Part shown: in pieces, positions 39,232 through 48,181 of the stretch | Layout: each line of letters opens with the position of its first letter | Position numbering within the stretch: position 1 is the stretch's first letter | NCBI GenBank assembly: GCA_030849075.1 | Contig: JASAOO010003536.1 | Location: 1-64,000, forward strand | Length of the DNA stretch: 64,000 nt | DNA from: Zelonia costaricensis | Taxonomy: Eukaryota; Euglenozoa; Kinetoplastea; Trypanosomatida; Trypanosomatidae | Direction: 5' to 3' | Program-made: the position numbers and the translations under genes | Notes under the pieces: generated by a model | What the model was told of the DNA's origin: nothing | Databases searched by the model: none | The model's input: only the letters and a program-made list of their open reading frames with translations

Positions 39232-41487
39232 CTACAACTCGTCCACATCGATGACGCACTGATCCGGGTGCGCATCGGCCACGGCGGCACTGCCCTTCGC
39301 CGAGCCCTCCATCCTTGCCGCGGTGGCGGCGGGGCAGCTGCCAGGTGAGTCCAGTGGCGGGCCGCGCTTGCATCCTGCCACCGATTCTGCATCAGTGCCC
39401 AGCGCCTTCTCCGCGGTGAGCACGTTCGGTCGCTCGACCGGGCTGGCGGAGTGCGGCGCCGTCGGCTTCTTGACCGCTGCGGCCGCGAAGAAGGTGTGGA
39501 GGCCAACCGGCGGGCGGTACATGCACTTGTGGTCCTCGGCTACCTTGCCGGGCCGCGGCTGCAGCTGCGCGCTGGCGGCTCCAAGAGCGGTGAGGTCGAG
39601 CACGAGGCCCACCCCGATGTGGTCGCTGAACTGCGGAGGTGTGACGAAGAGGCCCGTCGAGGGCAGCCCGCGGCAGCACAGCTCGCGTGCCGTCTCACTC
39701 AGTGCCGGCATCCCCGTGCCGTCGAAGGGCGCCGGTGGGTAGGCGCCACCCGCCATGGTGCGCGCCACCCCGTCACGGTACCGCGCGCCCTGCACCTCGC
39801 CGTAGAAGGCGTCCGCCCCACGCTGCTCGCTTGGGTGGCCTGGCAGGACGGTGTTGTTGGCTGTCTCGGCGCGGCACACCACGGCAGGCAGCAGCGTCGC
39901 GTCGACGAGGATGTAGTCCAGCCGCGTGCCCTCGTTCTCCAGGCGGCGGTTGCGCGACTGGTCCCAGCACGTGTACGGGCACGGGCAGTACGGGTGGAGC
40001 TGCGGGTGGTGCACCTCGCGCAGGAGCAGCCGTTCCTGCTCCGCTGCGGTGGTCGCCTGCGCAGAGGTGCACGCCCGCACAATGCTCTCCGTGAGGAGAA
40101 ACGAGTCGAACATGCGCGCTGCCGAAGCGCCGGGCTGCTGAGGCGCGACGGAGGGGACGACGACTGTCGACGAGGACCATGGCAGCCGCTGCGGCATCGG
40201 CGCGGTGGAGACAGGGAGGGGGAGGCGCAGGAGACGACTCATGAACTCTGCCGAGGCGTCTGCGTGCGGGGCAAGGCCGCAGTAGTGCACCACGGCATAG
40301 AGCTCGTTGTTTTGGGTGCAGGCGAAGCTCTTCACGTGCTCCGACGCGTAGGCGCAGCGGAACCCAACGTCGTAGAGGGCCTGCAGCGGCACCGGCGGGG
40401 TGTCGTAGTTAGGACCGCCCCGGCCACTGCCCTTGCTCGTCTGCGCCAGAGCTGCGCACAGGCGCTGCAGGGCGTCGCGGTCGATGCCGTCGCCGTCAAC
40501 GACGACCTCAGCATCGACAGACACCACACTCGCGCCGGCCGTTGTGGCGGGCAGCGACGTTGGCGACGAGGGCGGCGAGGCGGAGGAGGAGGCGGCGGTC
40601 AGCGTAGACGAGGCTGAGCCCAGCTCCCTCGTACCGCCACGATCGAGCGAGTCGGCCAACTCCTGCGCCTGCGCGCAGAGGTGATTGGTGATCATGTTAG
40701 ACACCCGCTGCAGCGCCGCCTTGGGCAGCTGCGGGCACGCCTCGGCCCACGCCGCGTCCGACACGGTGGCCGCCCGTGCCTGCAACTCGAGCAGCGTGCC
40801 GAGGTGAATGCGGCGGAGCGACCACGCGGCGTCGTAGGCGCGGTAGGTCATGTTCAGGTCGCCCACCAGGATGACCGGCTTCCCTGTCTCGCTGCGCAGC
40901 TGCTCCATCTTCGCTTCCAGGGCGTGGAGGAAGCGGAACTTGAATGCATGCCGGGCTCCGCCGCGGGCGTTGGGCACGTAGACGTTCACGAGCACAAACG
41001 CGCTGTGGTGAGTGACGACGACGCGGCCCTCGTCGTTGAGGTCGTCCTGCGCAAAGGGCTGGTTGTCGCAGCGCCACGTCAGGCCCTTGCGCGCGAACGT
41101 CACGACGCCGTTGAAGCCGCGGTGCTGCCGGCCGCTAAACGACCAGAATGACTCCCAACCGTCGACGCCATCGTTGCTACCGCCACTGCCGCCGCCGCCG
41201 CCGCTGCGGCTGCCCTTTCCAGCTGCGCCGCCAGCGGTGGCCTTGGCGCGCGCCGCTGAGAGTCGCATCAGCGGCGCCACAGCGGGGCGGCGGTTCAGCG
41301 GGACGTCACTGGCGCCCATGTCCACCGGCGAGGCGCTCAGCTTTGCCAGCGTGCCCTTGCACTCCTGCAGGCATATGATGTCCGCCTCAGTGCACGCGAA
41401 GAAGTCGGCGATGCTGCCGAAGCTCTCGCGGATCGCCTGCGAGGTGGACGACCAGCCAGCCACGTTCCAGCTAAGGAGGAACACCAT
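39232..41487 (-). CDS. APE2: AP endonuclease 2-like (ExoIII/EEP family)
   Basis: A 751-aa member of the exonuclease III class of apurinic/apyrimidinic endonucleases, acting in nuclear base-excision repair. The endonuclease/exonuclease/phosphatase fold spans about 1-640 with all key residues in order: N8 (SWNVAGW), E42 (LQECKG), VNVYVPN, D210 and N212 (VGDLNM), D524 (RLDYILVD) and H623 (SDHIG). Long Ser/Gly/Ala-rich insertions explain the size, about double that of APE1. After the catalytic domain, GLHTFF (L663, F666, F667) resembles a PCNA-binding PIP box without its glutamine, as expected for APE2. I see no C-terminal GRF zinc finger. The start is firm: a tract and AG at 41495-41496 lie seven bases upstream of the ATG, and the conserved first strand begins at residue 2. 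Confidence 0.88.
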   Translation of the reverse strand: MVFLLSWNVAGWSSTSQAIRESFGSIADFFACTEADIICLQECKGTLAKLSASPVDMGASDVPLNRRPAVAPLMRLSAARAKATAGGAAGKGSRSGGGGGSGGSNDGVDGWESFWSFSGRQHRGFNGVVTFARKGLTWRCDNQPFAQDDLNDEGRVVVTHHSAFVLVNVYVPNARGGARHAFKFRFLHALEAKMEQLRSETGKPVILVGDLNMTYRAYDAAWSLRRIHLGTLLELQARAATVSDAAWAEACPQLPKAALQRVSNMITNHLCAQAQELADSLDRGGTRELGSASSTLTAASSSASPPSSPTSLPATTAGASVVSVDAEVVVDGDGIDRDALQRLCAALAQTSKGSGRGGPNYDTPPVPLQALYDVGFRCAYASEHVKSFACTQNNELYAVVHYCGLAPHADASAEFMSRLLRLPLPVSTAPMPQRLPWSSSTVVVPSVAPQQPGASAARMFDSFLLTESIVRACTSAQATTAAEQERLLLREVHHPQLHPYCPCPYTCWDQSRNRRLENEGTRLDYILVDATLLPAVVCRAETANNTVLPGHPSEQRGADAFYGEVQGARYRDGVARTMAGGAYPPAPFDGTGMPALSETARELCCRGLPSTGLFVTPPQFSDHIGVGLVLDLTALGAASAQLQPRPGKVAEDHKCMYRPPVGLHTFFAAAAVKKPTAPHSASPVERPNVLTAEKALGTDAESVAGCKRGPPLDSPGSCPAATAARMEGSAKGSAAVADAHPDQCVIDVDEL

Positions 41488-41494
41488 GACAGCG

Positions 41495-41496
41495 CT
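41495..41496 (-). promoter_or_regulatory. Predicted spliced-leader acceptor AG for APE2
   Basis: CCTCCTTTCTCTTTCCCCAG on the minus strand, seven bases before the ATG. It is the cleanest acceptor in the window. Confidence 0.7.
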
Positions 41497-42521
41497 GGGG
41501 AAAGAGAAAGGAGGCGGTCAACTGCACTTGGCAGACGCCGCTGCGGTGCACCGATGACAGACGGGCGAAGAACAAAGCCCGCGTGAAAAGCTTGTGCAAC
41601 GCGCACTTCTGTTCTTCTCGGCCGATCCAGCGCTTCTACGGCGCCTGTCAGGCCAAACAAGCCAAACCCCAAAAAAAAAAAAGAAGAGGGGGGCGAGCAG
41701 CTCTCGCTCTATGTGGGTGGTGTGCGCAGCTGTGGTCCCTGTGAAGAGGGAGACTGGAAGAGCGCTGGAGCTCCTAGAAGCAGCATGCGTGGGTCGAGCA
41801 CGCGTCAAGAGGGGTGAGAGTTAGGTATTTGAACAAAGAGGAATGCGCGCCGCGAGGGGGGTACGGGGACAAAGGCGTGTGCCCGCGGAGAAGTAGCAGC
41901 GCGGAGTGGAAGTTGATCAGAGCTCCAGAAGACGCCGCAGTGCCGGAACGCCTCTCAAGTGTTCGCACTTGCTGTGCCAATGCGTCTTGCTTTTCGTTGT
42001 TCGTCTCATTCGAGAGGGAAACACAAAGGTGGTGTGCTTGTCTCTTTATCCTCCTGTTGTTGTTTGAAGCCTCGCTTTTCTTTTGTTTCGCGCGACAGCT
42101 TGGGATCACCATCATCAGCAGCAGCAGTGAAATGCCGATCGCACACCGCGGGGCCCAGGCAGCAGCGGGTGGGCAAGCAGCACGAGGGTTGAGAAAAAAA
42201 CGCCGGCGCACAGCCGTCCGGGCCCTCCGTCGACTCTCGACGACACGCTGATGGTCTGCGTGTGCGTAGGCGCGTGTGCGCGTATTCCCTCTTGTGTGTG
42301 TATTTCGTTTGGCTTCTGTTTGTCAGTGGGGAGGAGGGCGAGAATGCACTCGTGCACAGCCGCGTCGATGCACCGCGGCCTGCGAAGCAGATTCATTCCG
42401 CCATAGTCTGCCACTACACGCAGACGCAAGGGCGAAAGCAGCCAGCGACAACACCGCCTCCAGCGCTCTCCGCCCTCTGCCATTCCACCGCGAGTTGCCC
42501 CGCCCCCGCCCCCCTCCCCCT
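41497..42521. other. Intergenic spacer
   Basis: APE2 acceptor tract, an A12 run (41671-41682), then TG/CT-rich sequence forming the 3' UTR of the RELCH-like gene. No gene seen. Confidence 0.65.
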
Positions 42522-45500
42522 TCACAATCGCCGTTTCAGCTCATCCTTGAAGCGATCCAGGAAGGTGCCCGAGCCAGGGGTCGCCGCGCCAGAGTGCCCA
42601 CCGCTGCCGGAGCCGCCGGACGCCGCCAGCCGGCTCGTGTTGTTGTTCTCCATGAACACGTAGTAGTTCTTGTGCAGCCGCACCCAGCGCAACCGCACGG
42701 TGGCACTACAGCCAGAGAGAACGCCGTCACTGGCAAGCTGCTGGATGCCCGGCAGCAGAAAGCGATACACCAGAGTTGGGGTGACGACGGCCGACCTGAT
42801 GACGCTGTTCAGCAGCGCCTGCAGCACCAGCATTGTCTCCTCCCACGCCTGCACCGCGCCGTCGCCGCCCTCGCCGGACACCCCGCCGGCCCCGTCCGCG
42901 TTGGACGTGGCCGAGGCCTCGGCAGGCACGGTAGCGGCGCCCTCGCGCGACACCCGCTCCACGAAGTCCTCGGCCAGGCGGTCCATGAGGACGGAGAGCT
43001 GCGGGTAAAGAAGCGCCTCGCGCGGCTCCGCCGGCATGCGGCCCATGAGCTGGTCACACTGCTGCAGGAGGCGCCGCGTGAAGCGGGAGGTACACCCGGC
43101 CACGTCCGCCACGCGCAGCACAGGTCGGATCGCCCGCTCCTGCGCACGCGGCTCCGTGAGCGCGATGGACGCGGAGAGGATGCCGGACAAGGCGGCCTCC
43201 TGCACCGTGGGCTGCTCGTCACGCAGCAGCGGCACCAGCGGCTCCAGCAGCAGCGCCACCTTCAGTCGCTCATTCGTCAACAGCGCGCACGTGTCGTGCA
43301 CGAGGACGACCGCCGTGAGTCGCAGCCGCACCGCCGGCGAGGCGACGAGGAAGTCGACGAGCGAAGAGATGCCAGACGCCATCTCGTGGCTCTCTATCGC
43401 GAACGGGGCGAGAGCGACGACGCCGTGCACGCACGCCAGCAGGGCTGGGGAGCGCGGGCAGGCGAGGTCCTCGGCGCTGAGACAGATACAGCGAGCCACG
43501 ATGGACAGACTCCCTGCCTGAATCTGCGCAGGGCTAAACGAGGCGGAGGTGGACAGCGTGGAGGCCGCGGTTGGAGCCGGCCCGGTCGCAGACGCGCCGC
43601 CGCTCTCCGCCCTCTCTGCGGCTGCAGCACCGCCTGCGCTGTTTGACGGCAGCGCCACCGCGTCTCCGCAGAGAAAGAGAAGGAAGGAGAAGACGAAGAG
43701 CTGCCGGCCGCGCTGCCCATCCTGCGGGCTCAGCGAAGCGTCCACCGCGGCTGGTGGCGGCGCTGGTGTTGCTGCCCTGCCCGAGCCCGCACTCGAGGGT
43801 GCCGGCACCCCGGCCGTCGCGTCGAGGGCGAGGGCGCTCTCGAGGAACCGCACCACCTCGTGCCACGCCTCCGCACCGAGCAGGGGCACAAGAGAGGCCA
43901 GGGTTGCGCAAAGGGCACAGAGCGGGCCGCTGAGCCTGGCGCTTGGCTCGGTGGCGTGCTGGGCGGCAGCCTCGCTGCCAGCCACTGGCGAGGCGAAGCG
44001 GACCTTGGCGAGGAGGACAGCCAGCATGTTGTAGGCGGTGGGCAGCACCACGTCCACGTAGGTCCAGGTGAGCGACGACGCCGTCGTGGGCCCGTCCGTC
44101 GCAGGCGCCGCGGCAGCAACCGGTGCGGAGAGTTGGCCACCACCCCCACTGCCACCGTCGCCACGCCCCTCTGCCTCGCGGCAGTGCAGCGCCTCAGCTG
44201 CCACGCACCGCAGCGCCGTGTGGAGGAGCTGAATGAGGGTCATGACGTTGCTCAGCGACACGGCCGCCGCCATGGACGCGCTGGCATCGTCGGCACTGCC
44301 CTTGCGAGCCTCCTCATTGCCCACCGCCCCACTCACCGTAGGTCCGCTGCCGCCGCCCCGGTTCGAGCCACCCCGGACAAGCAGCAACTGTGTCGCCTCC
44401 ATCCCAATCACGGTCAGCAGAAGCGGAGCAAACTGCGTCAGCAGCACGCCGTCGCGCAAAAAGATGGGGTAGAGCACCTCGCACAGCTGCGTCTGGGCCG
44501 CATGCCGCACCGTGCGACTGCTGCCGTCCGTAGCAAGGTGCACCAGCAGCTCCATGATGAGGGTCTTCTGCGTGGCGGAGAGGCCGACAGGAGCATCGCC
44601 GCCGGCTGAAGCGGTGTGCGCGGCGTGGGAGGGGCTCGTGACCACCCCGGTGTGCGGCCCCGGTGCCGCGTGCGGGGCGGCAGCCATGGCGTCGGCCGGC
44701 GCCGCGGACTCGCCCCAGAGCAAGGAGAGACAGCGAGGCAGCTCGCGGCGGACGGCCGAGGTGTCATCCTCGCAGAGCGGACGCAGAAGTCCCTGGCAGA
44801 GCGAGTACCGCACCTGCGGAGAGCGGCGCAGAAGCGGGGCCGCCGCTGCGGCGCAGTCCAGCGCGAGCAGCCGCCGCTCAAACACCTGCGCATTGACCAG
44901 GGTGTAGAGCTCTGGAATGAGCTCCTGCTCCAGCGTCCGCGGTGGCGCCTCCTGCGCCACACGCAGCCACTCCTGCACGGTGGCGAGTCGGTGCTCCATG
45001 GTGGGGCGCTTGTAGAGTGTCAGCATCATGTGCCGCGCGGCAGCCCGGATGGTGCTTGCCGCGCCTAGCACCGCAACGATGCGCAGCAGCGGCAGAAGAA
45101 TGTCCTTGTGCATCGGGTCCACGGAGCCGGTGAGGGTCTGCAGCCGCTCCGCTATGATGGCGACGGTCTGCCGCAGCTGGACGTCCAGCTCGCGGTCGCG
45201 AGCGCGCAGTCGCGTATTGGCCTCCTCAAGCGCGAGCGCCTGTCTCTCCGCGATCGCGCGTGCCAGCTCGCTGGGGTGCCCGGCGTAGTGCAGGTAGCGG
45301 GTGCGGAAGTCCGGATTCCAGCGCTCCAGCAGTGCGAACGTGGCCTCCTCGCCGGCGAGGTCGGCGTACGCGGCGAGTGCCTCACACACGCCCTCACCCA
45401 GCTCCCCCTCCAACCCGCTTCGCTCACGCTGCGCAGCATTTAGTCCGCGCGTTTCCGGCTCTGTCGCAGGCGAAGAGACCCTTGCGCGGTGAGTGCTGGC

Positions 45501-45635
45501 GTCAAGTGCGGCCAGCTCCGTGGTGAGAGCAGCGTGCGTGGCTGTGAGGCCGCGGCTGCTGAGCCACCGCAGCACGTCACTCTCGGAAAGCTCCGTTGCC
45601 GCGCCTGGCTGCGGGGGTGCCGCAGTGCTGCTCAT
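42522..45635 (-). CDS. LisH/HEAT-repeat protein resembling RELCH (KIAA1468)
   Basis: A 1037-aa protein with a LisH-type helix pair at about residues 19-45 (DVLRWLSSRGL, then AALTTEL), a short coiled coil near 130-180, and HEAT-like helices to the end. The block with MHKDILLPLLRIV, RPTMEHRLATVQEWL, LEQELIPELYTLV, FERRLLALDCAA and VRYSLCQGLLRPLCEDD matches the conserved order in animal RELCH, where HEAT repeats with ELLPQCWE and ERRLLVAESC occur. RELCH binds Rab11 and OSBP and helps move cholesterol between recycling endosomes and the trans-Golgi. Whether the trypanosomatid protein keeps that role is unknown. Several Ser/Gly/Ala-rich loops interrupt the repeats. The C-terminus is basic. The ATG lies about 31 bases after an acceptor at 45667-45668. 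Confidence 0.6.
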   Translation of the reverse strand: MSSTAAPPQPGAATELSESDVLRWLSSRGLTATHAALTTELAALDASTHRARVSSPATEPETRGLNAAQRERSGLEGELGEGVCEALAAYADLAGEEATFALLERWNPDFRTRYLHYAGHPSELARAIAERQALALEEANTRLRARDRELDVQLRQTVAIIAERLQTLTGSVDPMHKDILLPLLRIVAVLGAASTIRAAARHMMLTLYKRPTMEHRLATVQEWLRVAQEAPPRTLEQELIPELYTLVNAQVFERRLLALDCAAAAAPLLRRSPQVRYSLCQGLLRPLCEDDTSAVRRELPRCLSLLWGESAAPADAMAAAPHAAPGPHTGVVTSPSHAAHTASAGGDAPVGLSATQKTLIMELLVHLATDGSSRTVRHAAQTQLCEVLYPIFLRDGVLLTQFAPLLLTVIGMEATQLLLVRGGSNRGGGSGPTVSGAVGNEEARKGSADDASASMAAAVSLSNVMTLIQLLHTALRCVAAEALHCREAEGRGDGGSGGGGQLSAPVAAAAPATDGPTTASSLTWTYVDVVLPTAYNMLAVLLAKVRFASPVAGSEAAAQHATEPSARLSGPLCALCATLASLVPLLGAEAWHEVVRFLESALALDATAGVPAPSSAGSGRAATPAPPPAAVDASLSPQDGQRGRQLFVFSFLLFLCGDAVALPSNSAGGAAAAERAESGGASATGPAPTAASTLSTSASFSPAQIQAGSLSIVARCICLSAEDLACPRSPALLACVHGVVALAPFAIESHEMASGISSLVDFLVASPAVRLRLTAVVLVHDTCALLTNERLKVALLLEPLVPLLRDEQPTVQEAALSGILSASIALTEPRAQERAIRPVLRVADVAGCTSRFTRRLLQQCDQLMGRMPAEPREALLYPQLSVLMDRLAEDFVERVSREGAATVPAEASATSNADGAGGVSGEGGDGAVQAWEETMLVLQALLNSVIRSAVVTPTLVYRFLLPGIQQLASDGVLSGCSATVRLRWVRLHKNYYVFMENNNTSRLAASGGSGSGGHSGAATPGSGTFLDRFKDELKRRL

Positions 45636-45666
45636 GACAAGCTGGGTCGCGGTAAAAGACGTATGA

Positions 45667-45668
45667 CT
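45667..45668 (-). promoter_or_regulatory. Predicted spliced-leader acceptor AG for the RELCH-like gene
   Basis: A pyrimidine-rich tract at 45679-45699 is followed by this AG, about 31 bases before the ATG. Confidence 0.5.
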
Positions 45669-46730
45669 TGATCGAGAGTTGAAAGCAGGGAGGGGATGCG
45701 GTCACTGGTCCTCCGCACCTTTTCGCCTTCTCGCCTCCTCGCCCTCTCTGCTCGCGCGGCAGCCCTTCGATAGAGGCACCCCTGTGATGGCGGCAAACGC
45801 GTGACCGCAAACGGACTTCTCTTTTTTCGTGTTCAGATTCCTCTCTCCTCAGGCATGTGGAGAGGGTAGAGGGGGTTGAGTACGCAGGCAAAGCGTGTGC
45901 CTACGACCCGCTGGCTGCGGCAGGCCGCGTAACCAGAGCTAAGGAACCCTCACACAGACACACACACACACACAAAAGAGAAGCCAACAAGGCGGGAAAG
46001 GGAGAAAGCGGAAGTAACGTAGTGCGTCAGAGCAGTCGCGTCCAGCGAGCACGCAGTGCGGGCCAGAAGCCGCACAAGGAGAAGGCCGATGACCAGGAAG
46101 ACCACACCGTCACTGTCGCACACTAGAGCGTGAGAGTGGTAGACCAGTCATGTTGTCTGTTTGTGTGCGCGTATGTGTGTGTGTGTGTGTGTGTGTGTGT
46201 CTTTTGCTTTCTGTCTCTTCTGTGCATTTTTCTTTTGACTTGGGAGCGGGGGGAGGGTGCAAAAGGAGGAACGGGGGTGGGGAAACGCGCGACCGGTCCT
46301 GCCTGCAGCACTCGTGACCATGAGAGTCGAGATGGAGAGGAAGGTCGCGCAATACTGTACATGGGCAACGTACACAGAGAGAGAGAGATACAAACGAAGA
46401 CGCAAACGCGAAGGCGAACACGCGCAGAACAAACAGAAGCGAAAGATCAGGGGGGAAAGGGGGCTTCTTAGCGCTGTGCACACTGATGCCTGAGAAGCAA
46501 AGGACGAAGACGGCGAGGAATGAGGTACAAGAGGCTCCAGACAATCTGAGCGTCGCCACTTTCCTCGTGTTGTTGTACGGGTCGCAGCAAACAAAACGCA
46601 AACTCATGCCCGCCCTTGACGACCACCGTGTCCGTCTTGTGAAGTTCACGCCGACCCAGCACAGAAGCGACTGCTCTCGTTTCTTCTTTTCTTTTTTTCT
46701 GCTTTTATCTCGAGTACGGATTCTTTGTCG
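45669..46730. other. Intergenic spacer
   Basis: Acceptor tract of the RELCH-like gene, an (AC)n run near 45955-45975 and a long (TG)n array at 46174-46200. No gene seen. Confidence 0.65.
46174..46200. repeat. (TG)13 microsatellite
   Basis: The longest uninterrupted dinucleotide array in the window. Confidence 0.95.
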
Positions 46731-47318
46731 TCAAGAGGTGGCACCCTCGCCCTTGGTCATCCTGTCGGCCGAGGCAGCCATCTCATCCGCAGTGCGGCGC
46801 GGCGCCGGCTGGTGGCGGGCCACCACGTACTTGTCGTAGAGCGCGACGTGCTTCTTGCGCTCCCGGTCCATTCCCTCGCGGTAGAGCCGGTCCGCCGCCG
46901 CGGACTGCTCCGCTGCCGTCAGCTTCCGGGTTGTGCGCACGTTGTGAGCCGTCTCTTGCATGTAGAGCCGGTCGAAGTTTGTCTTCTTGAGCTCGAGCGT
47001 ATCGTTGTAGAGGTGCCGCACGAGGGCCTCCTCGTCGCTAGCGCTGATCGTCGTTGTCGTCATGGTGGCGTCCTTCCTGATGGCCGCGTCGACCTGCCGC
47101 GCCACCTCCTCCCGCTCCCGCTGCCGCCGCTCGAGCGAGGCGTCGTACAGGTGGTGGATACGCTTGTCAAGCGCCTCCTTCGTGATCGTGCGGCGCGGCA
47201 CGAGCGGCGGCAGCTCCACCACGGGCCGCGTGTTGCGGTGGAGTCGATCCACGCTGCGCTGCAGCTCCTCGTTCGTCAGCCGCTTGGCCGGCACGCCCAT
47301 GTCCTCCTCCACGTACAT
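46731..47318 (-). CDS. Small hypothetical protein with five RLY-type repeats
   Basis: A 195-aa, highly charged, predicted helical protein that I do not recognise. It contains five imperfect copies of a motif of about 14-16 residues with consensus (R/K)xLTxEE-x5-RLY: residues 13-27, 43-58, 91-104, 131-146 and 174-187. The spacing is 30-48 residues. A separate FDRLYMQ occurs at 115-121. Composition (Arg, Glu, Thr, Ala, few hydrophobics) suggests a structural or microtubule-associated protein, but that is inference. The frame is open to 47435, yet the upstream part holds a Pro-run derived from a (C)n/pyrimidine tract. The ATG at 47318 lies about 14 bases after the acceptor AG at 47333-47334, which decides the start. 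Confidence 0.78.
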   Translation of the reverse strand: MYVEEDMGVPAKRLTNEELQRSVDRLHRNTRPVVELPPLVPRRTITKEALDKRIHHLYDASLERRQREREEVARQVDAAIRKDATMTTTTISASDEEALVRHLYNDTLELKKTNFDRLYMQETAHNVRTTRKLTAAEQSAAADRLYREGMDRERKKHVALYDKYVVARHQPAPRRTADEMAASADRMTKGEGATS

Positions 47319-47332
47319 GGGCGTCGTGTTCT

Positions 47333-47334
47333 CT
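47333..47334 (-). promoter_or_regulatory. Predicted spliced-leader acceptor AG for the RLY-repeat gene
   Basis: A C/T run (47337-47354) precedes GAAG on the minus strand, about 14 bases before the ATG at 47318. Confidence 0.5.
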
Positions 47335-47584
47335 TCGGGGAGGGGGGGGGGTTGAGATTGTGTGGTTCTCTTTTTTTTTCCTTTCCGCTCTCCGACACAC
47401 GAATAAGAACAGGCGGCAAAGACGAAGGGGGGCAAGCAGGCTGAGATATGGCGATTGTGTGCGTGTGTACAGATGTGTGCGAGAAGGATGTAGGACCAAA
47501 GAGGGCCGGTGGAGCTGCTAATGGTACAACTCAGTTTCGAAGGTGCAGGCGAACGGACACGGTGAAGCGTTGTCAGGCTCTTCT

Positions 47585-47600
47585 AAAAAAAAAAAAAAAA
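47585..47600. repeat. A16 homopolymer
   Basis: Sixteen consecutive A residues, T16 on the transcribed sense strand; the longest homopolymer seen. Confidence 0.95.
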
Positions 47601-48161
47601 GCGACGCAGAGAAACGGGAAGCAAAGACGTTGAAGAGCAGACGGAGTGAAGAAAAGGGAGCAAAATGTGCTTGTGCTGCCTGACACTCAGCTCTGTAGCA
47701 AGGCGCCGCACGGGTGCGCATCGGGTTGTTGCTGTTGTTTTCCTCTACGCTGGTTCACGGTGGCGAGTAGCGCAGCGTTTCCGGTCCGCAACGTCGACGA
47801 GTCTCTGAGCGGGGCGCTATTGCCTCTCGAAGAAGGAAAGGACGGTTCTCACTTTTGCCCATGTAACCTATCACCCCACGGACGAAATCTCCCCCCCCCC
47901 CCTCTCGCAGCGCACTTTCGGTTACTTTGCATGTGCGTATTTCTCTTCTCATTCAACTTCAGTACGCCCCCTTACAAGCGCCAAAGGTGGCAGAAGGGAG
48001 AAAAGCGACGATTTGCTCGACGTTAAAAAAGGTCATGAGCTGAACGCCTGATGTAACATGTCTGTCAATAGCAGGGCATGCGTTTGTGTGGTGTGTGCAT
48101 GTGTGTGTGTGCTTTTTTTTTTCGGAATTACTCTACTTCCTTTCATCACGCAAACGCAAAT

Positions 48162-48181
48162 ACACACACACACACACACAC
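48162..48181. repeat. (AC)10 microsatellite
   Basis: An uninterrupted AC array. Confidence 0.95.
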
